From Pseudomonas sp. MIACH (GTDB lineage Bacteria; Pseudomonadota; Gammaproteobacteria; Pseudomonadales; Pseudomonadaceae), in contig NZ_LHVO01000041.1 in the NCBI RefSeq assembly GCF_001269925.1, positions 1 to 44,155 of the forward strand: a stretch of 44,155 nucleotides of DNA. Direction: 5' to 3'. The translations under genes and the position numbers were made by a program. Under the pieces are notes generated by a model. It ran no database searches. It was not told where the DNA came from and worked only from the letters and a program-made list of their open reading frames with translations. Shown piece after piece: positions 9,060-16,070 of this stretch. Positions within the stretch are counted from its first letter, which is position 1. Each line of letters starts with the position of its first letter.

Positions 9060-9068
9060 TTATCCACA
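9060..9068 (+). promoter_or_regulatory. DnaA box 2 (mksF/holD intergenic)
   Basis: A second exact TTATCCACA, 68 bp after the first and 13 bp before the holD start codon. Just downstream of the possible -10, bound DnaA here could block or modulate holD transcription. Confidence 0.6.
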
Positions 9069-9080
9069 AGTGGCCGAGCT

Positions 9081-9863
9081 GTGCTTATCGAGTCCCGACG
9101 TCGCGCTTACTTGACCGCCATGCAGGTGGTCAACTGGCTGCCCCGCACCGAACTGCCGTTTGCCGCGCCATCGCGGCCCGAGCTGTTAGAGGCGCTTGAG
9201 CCCTATGAGGCGTTCGAGACCTCGGGCGAGGAGGCCGCTGCCCCGGTGGTGGTGGTCAAGCCCGTGCCGCAAGCGCGGCCGGCGGTCGAGCGGGCCAAGA
9301 TCGAAGTGCCACGCCCGTCGCCCATGGCTAAGCCGGTTGTGGCCGAAGAGGCTGCCCCGGTGGTCAAGGCCCCGGTAGTGCCGCCACCGCGTTTCGCCCT
9401 GCAACTGCTGCGGGCCGGGCGTTGCCTGCTATTGGTGGAGTTACCCACCGGCGAGCGCTTCCAGACCCGCGATCCTGCCTACATGCTGCTCAAGGACATG
9501 CTGCGCGCCGCTGGCCTGCCCGACAGCCCGCAAATCGTCGGCGACCCGGTACGTTGGCCACTGCTGGTGCGCGGCACCATGGACCAGGGCCCGGAAGCGG
9601 CGCGGGATTTTGTGCAAGGCTTCGTCTCGGCACGCCTGGAAGACGAACCTTGTGTGTGCCTGTGGTTGATCGGCCTGCCCGCCGTACGGTTTGCTGGGGA
9701 AGCGAATGCCGAGTCCTGGTACCGCGAACTGCAGGTCGAAGGCCTGGGTTCTGTATGGGCCCTGCCGGGCCTGGAATTATTAATGGAAGAGCCACAGCGT
9801 AAGGCTGATGTCTGGCAAGCCATGCGCCGGCTGATGGCGCGCTGGAAAACAACCGATGAGTGA
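9081..9863 (+). CDS. holD: DNA polymerase III psi subunit (HolD), long pseudomonad form
   Basis: About 260 residues. The C-terminal part GLELLMEEPQRKADVWQAM aligns with the end of E. coli psi (PALTDLRANPTARAALWQQI), and the start YLTAMQVVNWLPR matches the N-terminal chi/SSB-contact segment around QLGITQW. Between them lies a low-complexity Ala/Pro/Val-rich linker (about residues 45-105), so the protein is roughly twice the length of enterobacterial psi (137). A divergent psi subunit has been described for pseudomonads. As in E. coli, it is followed directly by rimI (8-nt overlap). I chose the GTG at 9081; an ATG at 9120 would be 13 codons shorter, and neither has a strong ribosome binding site. 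Automatic annotation may call this a TonB-like or hypothetical protein because of the Pro-rich linker. Confidence 0.78.
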   Translation: MLIESRRRAYLTAMQVVNWLPRTELPFAAPSRPELLEALEPYEAFETSGEEAAAPVVVVKPVPQARPAVERAKIEVPRPSPMAKPVVAEEAAPVVKAPVVPPPRFALQLLRAGRCLLLVELPTGERFQTRDPAYMLLKDMLRAAGLPDSPQIVGDPVRWPLLVRGTMDQGPEAARDFVQGFVSARLEDEPCVCLWLIGLPAVRFAGEANAESWYRELQVEGLGSVWALPGLELLMEEPQRKADVWQAMRRLMARWKTTDE

Positions 9864-10308
9864 GGCTTTATCCTTCCGCCCGATGACCGAGGCCGACCTC
9901 GACGCCGTGCTGAAAATCGAATACGCGGCGTTCAGCCACCCCTGGACCCGCGGGATCTTTCTCGACGGGCTGGGCAAGTACCAGATCTGGCTGATGTTTG
10001 AGGGCGAGCAGCAGGTGGGCCACGGCGTGGTGCAGATCATCCTCGACGAAGCGCACTTGCTCAATATCACCGTCAAGCCGGAAAACCAGGGCCGTGGCCT
10101 GGGCCTGGCGCTGCTCGAACACCTGATGTCGCGCGCCTACGCGGCCAAGGCTCGGGAGTGCTTCCTGGAGGTGCGCGACAGCAATACCGGCGCGTTCCGC
10201 CTCTACGAGCGCTATGGCTTCAACGAGATCGGCCGTCGCAGGGACTACTACCCGGCTGTCGGTGGTCGCGAAGATGCAGTCGTCATGGCCTGCACCCTGG
10301 TCGACTGA
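9856..10308 (+). CDS. rimI: RimI, ribosomal protein S18 N-acetyltransferase
   Basis: A 150-residue GNAT acetyltransferase that modifies the N-terminal alanine of S18. The acetyl-CoA binding motif is visible as NQGRGLGLALL (about residues 76-86), followed by the typical LEVRDSN.GAF.LYE.YGF.EIG..R.YY block. The start overlaps the end of holD by 8 nt, the same order as in E. coli, so both are co-transcribed. Confidence 0.95.
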   Translation: MSEALSFRPMTEADLDAVLKIEYAAFSHPWTRGIFLDGLGKYQIWLMFEGEQQVGHGVVQIILDEAHLLNITVKPENQGRGLGLALLEHLMSRAYAAKARECFLEVRDSNTGAFRLYERYGFNEIGRRRDYYPAVGGREDAVVMACTLVD

Positions 10309-10317
10309 ACACGCGAA

Positions 10318-10368
10318 CCAATGTGGGAGGGAGAAGTCGAATCGTCGCACCGCCCCTCCCATATTTGG
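10318..10368. repeat. REP-like inverted repeat after rimI
   Basis: TGGGAGGG at 10324-10331 pairs with CCCTCCCA at 10354-10361, with CCAAT/TTTGG outer flanks. The form CCAATGTGGGAGGG...CCCTCCCATATTTGG resembles the short intergenic repeats of fluorescent pseudomonads, but the loop is long. It may also end the holD-rimI transcript. Confidence 0.5.
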
Positions 10369-10380
10369 ACTTGTGCAGTG

Positions 10381-10785
10381 TCAGCGGTTTCCGTCTACCG
10401 GGTCGAGATCAGCCAGTTCCGCTTCATCCAGGCCATTGCCGCCGCCAATGTCATCTTCATCCACAATGCTCAGGTCAAAATCCGCCGGGTTGTCTTCGCC
10501 CGCCTCCCGAGCATCCCGCGCACCATCTTCATGGATCAGCGTTTCCGGGCTCATATCATCATCGGTCGACTCATGATCAGCCGTTGAAGCCCCGGTCATG
10601 CCGGCTTCGCGCACCCGTTCGTCGGGCATCAGATGCTCACGCTCGCGACGCGGGATCTCATCGCCGATCTCCGCCGTCGGCGTCTCTTCGTCAAAATCCA
10701 GCTCCCGCACCTGACCCATGCGGTCTTCGTTATCATCAATCGGTTCCGGCTCGGTAGCGCCGTAGGGACGTCGTGATTCAGTCAT
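10381..10785 (-). CDS. acidic low-complexity protein, function unknown
   Basis: A 134-residue, very acidic (Asp/Glu-rich) soluble protein without cysteine, membrane segment or recognisable catalytic motif; it is probably largely disordered. I start it at the ATG at 10785, which has GAGGA upstream, rather than the in-frame TTG two codons earlier. Its place between rimI and carbonic anhydrase recalls PA4677 in P. aeruginosa. Some databases call relatives serine kinase/phosphatase, but nothing in the sequence supports that. Confidence 0.75.
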   Translation of the reverse strand: MTESRRPYGATEPEPIDDNEDRMGQVRELDFDEETPTAEIGDEIPRREREHLMPDERVREAGMTGASTADHESTDDDMSPETLIHEDGARDAREAGEDNPADFDLSIVDEDDIGGGNGLDEAELADLDPVDGNR

Positions 10786-10936
10786 GGCCAATCCTCATAC
10801 TGTGGGGCTTATAGTGTGTGGACAGGCATGGCCCCCCAAGATTCAAGTAATTGCCCGCCGGCTATCTTTATCATCGGCGTGACCCGGACGGGCGGTCGTC
10901 TGTCAAAGCTGCGCATCATTCCTGAGGCTTTCCCTG

Positions 10937-11581
10937 ATGAACGAACTACAAGACCTGCTTGATAACAACGAACGCTGGGCGGATGCGATCAAACAGGAAG
11001 ATCCCGAATTCTTCGCCAAGCTTGCCCGCCAGCAGACCCCTGAATACCTGTGGATCGGTTGTTCCGACGCCCGCGTACCGGCCAACGAGATCGTCGGCAT
11101 GCTGCCCGGTGACCTGTTCGTACACCGTAACGTGGCGAATGTGGTGCTGCACACCGACCTCAATTGCCTGTCGGTGATCCAGTACGCGGTCGATGTGCTC
11201 AAGGTCAAACATATCCTCGTCACCGGCCACTATGGCTGTGGCGGTGTGCGCGCCTCGATGCAGGACCGCCAGTTCGGCCTGATCGACGGCTGGCTGCGCA
11301 CCATTCGCGACCTCTACTACGAAAACCGTGACGTGCTGGCGCAACTGCCGACCGAGGAAGAGCGTGTCGACCGTATGTGCGAGCTGAACGTGATCCAGCA
11401 AGTGGCCAACGTCGGCCACACCAGCATTGTGCAAAACGCCTGGCACCGAGGGCAGAGCCTGTCGATCCACGGCTGCATCTATGGCATCAAGGATGGACGC
11501 TGGAAAAGCTTGAACACCACCATCAGTGGCTTTGAGCAGTTGCCGCCGCAATATCGCCTGCGCCCGTTGGGCGAAGTCTAA
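10937..11581 (+). CDS. can: beta-carbonic anhydrase
   Basis: A 214-residue cytoplasmic beta-class enzyme interconverting CO2 and bicarbonate. Zinc ligands are Cys42 (in GCSDAR), His98 and Cys101 (in GHYGCGG), and the Asp44/Arg46 catalytic pair is present. Length is normal for the family. The 3' end overlaps the convergent SET-domain gene by 4 nt. Confidence 0.96.
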   Translation: MNELQDLLDNNERWADAIKQEDPEFFAKLARQQTPEYLWIGCSDARVPANEIVGMLPGDLFVHRNVANVVLHTDLNCLSVIQYAVDVLKVKHILVTGHYGCGGVRASMQDRQFGLIDGWLRTIRDLYYENRDVLAQLPTEEERVDRMCELNVIQQVANVGHTSIVQNAWHRGQSLSIHGCIYGIKDGRWKSLNTTISGFEQLPPQYRLRPLGEV

Positions 11582-12102
11582 GGTCGTTTGCGCTCGCGCC
11601 ACTGCGCCATGAACTGCTGTCCCTCGGCATTCAGGGGTTCGTCGCGTCCGGTGATCCAGCCCCGGCAGTTCAGTTCGCCGCATTGGCACTCGAACTGCCG
11701 GAACAACGCATCCTCGGTGCTGGCGTAATCCATGGTCAACGGGGTGCCGGCCCGGATGGGCTGTACGGTCCAGAGTTCCAGGTACGTCGTGTCAAAAAAC
11801 ACGTTCGGATTACACGAGTGCCTCAGCAGGCCGCAGAACCAGCAGTCGTACAAATGGATGCGCGGCGACAGCTGCAACGTGTGCGGGCGCCGTTCGCTCA
11901 CGGCGTAACCGGACACCTTGGCGATACGCACGCGGCCTTCCAGCGCGACGCGTGCCTTGATCCCGCTCGCGGTACTGCCAGTGCCCTGCATGACCTGGAA
12001 ATGCCGATACGACGGATAGCCCTGCTCAACGAGCAGCGTCTTGAAGGGGTACAGGCAGTCATTCGTAGCCGTTTTAGCCTTATCCATGGCCTGAGTTTTC
12101 AT
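11578..12102 (-). CDS. SET-domain protein with post-SET motif
   Basis: A 174-residue protein with the hallmarks of a SET methyltransferase: the pseudoknot motif RHSCNPN (residues 94-100), the catalytic-type DY pair (125-126) and a post-SET zinc motif CxCx4C (Cys139, Cys141, Cys146) followed by RGWI. SET proteins transfer methyl from S-adenosylmethionine to lysine; the substrate here is unknown. An ATG at 12102 with GGAG upstream sets the start. The neighbours (can, secreted proteins) give no hint about the target. Small SET proteins are found in some bacteria, where most are uncharacterised. Confidence 0.82.
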   Translation of the reverse strand: MKTQAMDKAKTATNDCLYPFKTLLVEQGYPSYRHFQVMQGTGSTASGIKARVALEGRVRIAKVSGYAVSERRPHTLQLSPRIHLYDCWFCGLLRHSCNPNVFFDTTYLELWTVQPIRAGTPLTMDYASTEDALFRQFECQCGELNCRGWITGRDEPLNAEGQQFMAQWRERKRP

Positions 12103-12194
12103 AACTCTCCTTGGTGAGGCTGCATCGACCTGCGGGTGGAGTCTGACTACCAGTCTTGCAGCGGATGGGCGCGGCTCAAGACTCGCTGAAGTTG

Positions 12195-12236
12195 CAGCCT
12201 ATTTCTACTGTGAAATCTGACAGTAGAAATAGGCTG
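12195..12236. repeat. perfect 17-bp inverted repeat
   Basis: CAGCCTATTTCTACTGT (12195-12211) and its exact reverse complement (12220-12236) flank an 8-nt loop. It lies between the 3' end of the unknown secreted-protein gene and the 5' end of the SET gene, both on the minus strand. It lacks a U tract, so it is either a Rho-type stop/mRNA 3' end or an operator for the SET gene. Confidence 0.8.
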
Positions 12237-12250
12237 TCCATTGTGTGCCT

Positions 12251-13420
12251 TTAAAGTGCCGGAGCGGCCATCGTGGGCGCTGGCGCTGGATTTCTCAGCT
12301 GTTTGAGCTGGGTCTTGATGACGGGCGTGGCGCATTTGGCATTCGCCTGTTCCGGGCTCAGGTTGCGCACCGAGGTGTAGAACAGCTCGCAGGTCTGTTC
12401 CTTGCGCGTGACCTGCCAGGTATTCATGCAGGCCTTGAGCAGCACATTCGCATCGCTCGCCGGTTTCTGGCCCATGCCGGCCTGCCAGCAGGCGGCGCTC
12501 AAGTCCTGGCCCATCACTTTCAGGCCGGCGTCATCGGCCTTCTGCTCATTGCCGTCATAGGTGGCCGGGTCTGCCGCGTACCAGATGTAGCTGGGGTGGT
12601 TGGAGCCAAGCACCGAAACGGTTTTGCCCGCAGCCGGGCTGATCTGCGCCAGGCCCAGTACGCCCACGGATTGCCCGTATTGCTGTTTGATCCAGTTGCG
12701 CACCGGCGCGCCGAACGCAACCATTGGCAGCGAACCGTTGGGGCGCAGGCTCAGTTCACTGACCATGCGGGTCTGGTAGTCGGTAAAGTAGCTGTAGACG
12801 TTCTCCAAGTCCTTGCCCGCATTGGAAGGTGCAGCGATGGGCGCGATATCGATGATGGTCTGGTAGGCCGGGGTTTCGGTGGCCGGCACGCCGTTATCGG
12901 TGAGCAGTGTGGCCCAGCGGTCGGTGGTGGCCGATTCGAGGTAATCCTGGGCCTGGGTCAACGAGTAATCCGGCGGAAAATGCAGCAACTCGATGCTCTT
13001 GCGGTTTTCCAGGGCCATGCCGAGCGGCAGGAACAGGTACCAGTTGTAGGCCCATTTGCCGTCGCTGTTGAGTTTGCTGGCGCCTTGGTAGGCCAGGTCG
13101 GCGGTGTTGAGCAACGTGGTCAAGGGCTGGCCGTAGTGCTCGGGCACGCCGCTGAAGGTGGCTGAGACCTGTCCGTCGTGGGACTTCACGCTGACCTTGG
13201 CTCGGCTGTAGCCGTCGCGCTGCAGGCTTTGGTTCAGGTAATGCTCGGCGGTCTGCTCCAGCGTCCATGGCCGAAAGCAGATCACGTTGCAGTTATTGGG
13301 GTAAGCGAACAACTGGGTAACCCGTTGCGTGCTGCCCAGTGGGACTTCGATGTCGGCGTGGACGACCGCACTGGCCATCAGTGCGGCCAGGGTGAAGGAC
13401 AGCCTGGTCGGTTTGAACAT
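12251..13420 (-). CDS. secreted protein of unknown function
   Basis: A 389-residue protein with a clear Sec signal peptide (MFKPTRLSFTLAALMASAVVHA, cleavage after about residue 22). I start it at the ATG at 13420, which has AAGGAA upstream; the frame extends 19 codons further but without support. The mature protein contains several cysteines (an early CNVIC pair, others in the last 80 residues) and is probably periplasmic. I do not recognise the family. It lies 121 bp downstream of the phosphoesterase gene on the same strand and may be co-transcribed with it. Confidence 0.8.
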   Translation of the reverse strand: MFKPTRLSFTLAALMASAVVHADIEVPLGSTQRVTQLFAYPNNCNVICFRPWTLEQTAEHYLNQSLQRDGYSRAKVSVKSHDGQVSATFSGVPEHYGQPLTTLLNTADLAYQGASKLNSDGKWAYNWYLFLPLGMALENRKSIELLHFPPDYSLTQAQDYLESATTDRWATLLTDNGVPATETPAYQTIIDIAPIAAPSNAGKDLENVYSYFTDYQTRMVSELSLRPNGSLPMVAFGAPVRNWIKQQYGQSVGVLGLAQISPAAGKTVSVLGSNHPSYIWYAADPATYDGNEQKADDAGLKVMGQDLSAACWQAGMGQKPASDANVLLKACMNTWQVTRKEQTCELFYTSVRNLSPEQANAKCATPVIKTQLKQLRNPAPAPTMAAPAL

Positions 13421-13541
13421 ACTCGATTCCTTGTCAGCAAAAGCCCGTCTGTGCGGGATCAAATCCCATCTCCTCACAGTAGCGGCTGACCAGGAAAACC
13501 GTGGACTAAATCGCCAGGCATGTCGTTATTGGATAAGCGTC

Positions 13542-15242
13542 CTACACGTTGAATTGCAAGGCGTTGCTCAAGTCCCCCATGGGTTTCTGGCCTCGGGCAA
13601 TCATCGCGTCATCGCGTTGCTTGAGCCCGTCCAGGGTCTCGAGTTGGAAGACCCGCGTAATCAAACGCAGGATCGACGCGGTGTCGTACACCGTATGGTC
13701 CACGGTGCCTTTGCGCGCGAAGGGCGAGACCACCAGCGCCGGAACTCGCGTGCCTGGGCCCCAGCGGTCGCCTTTTGGCGGGGCGACGTGGTCCCACCAG
13801 CCGCCGTTTTCATCGACGGTCACCACGACCACCATGTTTTTCCACTGCGGGCTTTCCTGCAGTACCTTCAAGGCGCGGGCGATATGGCGGTCGCCCGAGG
13901 CCACGTCGGCGTAACCGGCGTGCATGTTCAGGTTGCCCTGGGGCTTGTAGAAACTCACGGCTGGCAGCTTGCCGGCCTGGGCATCGGCGAAGAACTTGTT
14001 GGTGCTCGCCTCATCGCCCAAACCGCCATCGCGCAGGCGCTTGTCACGCTCCGCACGGTTCTCGGGGCCCTGCTGCTTGAAATAGTTGAACGGCTGGTGG
14101 TGGTACTGGAAGTTAGGGATCTTCGGAATGCCGCCCGAATCCTTGAATTGATCCAGCGTCGCCTGCCACGCCCCGGCGTACCACGCCCAGTCGACGTTCT
14201 TTTTCGACAGCTTGTCGCCGATATGTTCGTGGGTTTGCGGCACCAGCACGTTAGGCAGGTCGGCCTTTGCGTAATCCGGGTTTTCCGGGTCACGAATCCA
14301 GGTCGGCCAGTAAGGCGGCGCCAGGGTGTTCACACCGTAGCCGTCCGGGGTCAGCGCGCTGGGGCCGAACTGCGGCGGGCCGGTCATGGCACTGGCCGGG
14401 GATTTATCCAGGGGCTTGAGACGCGGGTCGGTCGGGTCATCGCTTTGCAGCGTGGCGATCTGCGCCTTGGCCACCGACTGCGCCGCATTCGGGTAAAACG
14501 GCGCGGTGGCGCTGATCAGGTATTGATGGTTGAGGAACGAGCCACCGAACGCACCCTGGAAGAAGTTATCGCAGAGCACAAACTCCTTGGCCACATCCCA
14601 CAGGCGCAGGGAATAGCGGCTCTGGGCGTAATGCCCCATCACCAGGCCACCGGAGTCGGCCCAGGCGACGAAACCGTCGTTCTTGCCGCCGTTGATCTGC
14701 ATCTGGTTCTGGTAGAACACGTGCCACAAGTCGCGGGTGACCAGGCTCAAAGGCAGGTCTTCCGAGTTCGGGCCCTTGAGAGCGAACGGCGCGTTGGGCA
14801 GGTTCTCCTGGAATTGCACTTCGCTGGGGTAAGTCACCCCGTCCACGCTTTGCGGGCCCACTTGCAGCACACCGCCCCAGGCCGGGGGCAGGGTGGTCAA
14901 TAGGCTGCCGTCGCGGTCGCGTTGTTGCGTGTCGGCGGCAGAAAGCGCCGACAGCGGTTTCTCAACGCCTGGAAAGTCCGCAAACAGGTTGTTGAAGCTG
15001 CGGTTCTCGGCATAGATCACCACCACCGTTTTCACCTGGTCGTGCAACGCCTTGTCCAGCTCCTGCGGCGTGAGCGGCCGCGCCACTGGCTTGCCGGGCG
15101 CCTCACTGCTATTGCCGCAGGCACTCAACGTCGCGCCAACCCCCAACACCGCCGCGCCCCCCAGGAAGCGCCGACGGCCGGTGTCTACCGGCGGTTGGGC
15201 TATGGAATCGGGGGAAGGGCGGTCTTCGTGATCATCACTCAT
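13542..15242 (-). CDS. Tat-exported phosphoesterase (AcpA / phospholipase C family)
   Basis: A 566-residue enzyme of the phosphoesterase family that includes phospholipase C and acid phosphatase AcpA. It begins with a twin-arginine signal (GRRRFLGGAAVLGVGATLSAC, about residues 22-42), and LSAC could also be a lipobox. Family motifs are VIYAENRSFNNLF near residue 75 and VDENGGWWDHVAPP near residue 480, which hold metal- and phosphate-binding residues. I start it at the ATG at 15242 with AAGGA upstream, not at the frame limit 99 bp further. It probably releases phosphate from esters in the periplasm or at the outer membrane; the exact substrate cannot be told. Confidence 0.88.
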   Translation of the reverse strand: MSDDHEDRPSPDSIAQPPVDTGRRRFLGGAAVLGVGATLSACGNSSEAPGKPVARPLTPQELDKALHDQVKTVVVIYAENRSFNNLFADFPGVEKPLSALSAADTQQRDRDGSLLTTLPPAWGGVLQVGPQSVDGVTYPSEVQFQENLPNAPFALKGPNSEDLPLSLVTRDLWHVFYQNQMQINGGKNDGFVAWADSGGLVMGHYAQSRYSLRLWDVAKEFVLCDNFFQGAFGGSFLNHQYLISATAPFYPNAAQSVAKAQIATLQSDDPTDPRLKPLDKSPASAMTGPPQFGPSALTPDGYGVNTLAPPYWPTWIRDPENPDYAKADLPNVLVPQTHEHIGDKLSKKNVDWAWYAGAWQATLDQFKDSGGIPKIPNFQYHHQPFNYFKQQGPENRAERDKRLRDGGLGDEASTNKFFADAQAGKLPAVSFYKPQGNLNMHAGYADVASGDRHIARALKVLQESPQWKNMVVVVTVDENGGWWDHVAPPKGDRWGPGTRVPALVVSPFARKGTVDHTVYDTASILRLITRVFQLETLDGLKQRDDAMIARGQKPMGDLSNALQFNV

Positions 15243-15400
15243 TGCGGGGAGTCCTTGCTGGCGAGATGTTGCAAGATATTTCGCAGGACGGTAGCAATGC
15301 AATGTGACGGAACGAAGACATCGGTGTGATGAGTAAGGCATGTTTACGCGCGGTCAGCGCTGCTAGACTTGCCCGATAATGGACATCACTGAGGTGAACC

Positions 15401-15691
15401 GTGAAGCCTTCAACCGCCCTTGATCTAAAACGTGCAGCCGTCAGAGAAGTGGTGGGCCGATTTCGCATCTCAAACCCAAGGGTATTTGGGTCTGTATTGC
15501 TGGGTACCGACCAAGAAGGCAGCGACCTTGATTTGCTGGTCGATGCGCCGCCGGGAACCACTTTGTTTGATCTTGGCGGGCTGCAAGTCGAGCTTGAGGA
15601 CCTGCTGGGGGTCAATGTGGATCTACTGACGCCAGCCGATTTGCCGTTGAAGTTCCGCGCAAAAGTGTTGGCTGAGGCACGGCCTGTATGA
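15401..15691 (+). CDS. mntA: MntA-type nucleotidyltransferase antitoxin
   Basis: A 96-residue minimal nucleotidyltransferase with the motif G30-S31 and S41-D42-L-D44 (GS...SDLDLLV). In HEPN/MNT pairs the enzyme neutralises the HepT toxin, in studied cases by adding AMP to a tyrosine near the toxin's active site. The start is GTG at 15401 with GAGGTG just upstream; the nearby ATG at 15379 is out of frame. It overlaps hepT by 4 nt. Confidence 0.87.
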   Translation: MKPSTALDLKRAAVREVVGRFRISNPRVFGSVLLGTDQEGSDLDLLVDAPPGTTLFDLGGLQVELEDLLGVNVDLLTPADLPLKFRAKVLAEARPV

Positions 15692-16032
15692 CAGCAAATC
15701 GCCTTGGGGATTACCTGGATCACATAAGGCAGGCCACTGCTGATGCGATCAGTTTTGTAGAGGGCCTTAGCAAAGAAGAGTTTCTGGAAGACAGGCGTAC
15801 TCAACAAGCGGTGGTCATGAGTCTGATCATCATTGGTGAGGCGTCGACGAAAATCATGGATCTGCATCCGCACTTCGCTGAGGCTCATTCACACATTCCT
15901 TGGCGCAGCATGCGGGGAATGCGTAACCGCATTGCTCACGGTTACTTCGATATCAACCTCGATGTGGTTTGGGACACCATCCAGAGCGCGCTGCCTGATC
16001 TATTGGCGCGTCTTCCTGTAACCGCAGTGTGA
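15688..16032 (+). CDS. hepT: HepT-type HEPN ribonuclease toxin
   Basis: A 114-residue all-helical HEPN protein (DUF86). The RX4HXY ribonuclease motif is intact: Arg79, His84, Tyr86 (RNRIAHGY). Tyr86 is the residue modified by MntA in studied homologues. It follows mntA with an ATGA overlap, forming a complete type VII-like toxin-antitoxin module. Its stop codon lies in a long perfect inverted repeat. Confidence 0.88.
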   Translation: MTANRLGDYLDHIRQATADAISFVEGLSKEEFLEDRRTQQAVVMSLIIIGEASTKIMDLHPHFAEAHSHIPWRSMRGMRNRIAHGYFDINLDVVWDTIQSALPDLLARLPVTAV

Positions 16033-16062
16033 CTGCACCTGTTGCAACAACAGGTGCAGTCA
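16030..16062. repeat. perfect 15-bp inverted repeat at the hepT stop
   Basis: TGACTGCACCTGTTG (16030-16044) pairs perfectly with 16048-16062 around a CAA loop. It begins exactly at the hepT TGA and ends 9 bp before the convergent atoE stop. No U tract follows on either strand, so it is not a canonical Rho-independent terminator, but it may protect or end both mRNAs. Confidence 0.8.
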
Positions 16063-16070
16063 TCAGTTAT

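Noticed and set aside
8992..9068. DnaA boxes as a replication origin
   Set aside because: Only two boxes, no AT-rich unwinding region and no dnaA/dnaN or plasmid rep genes nearby; promoter control is more likely.
13329..14903. A 524-codon open frame antisense to the phosphoesterase
   Set aside because: Antisense frame across a gene with clear Tat signal and catalytic motifs; composition is unlike a real protein.
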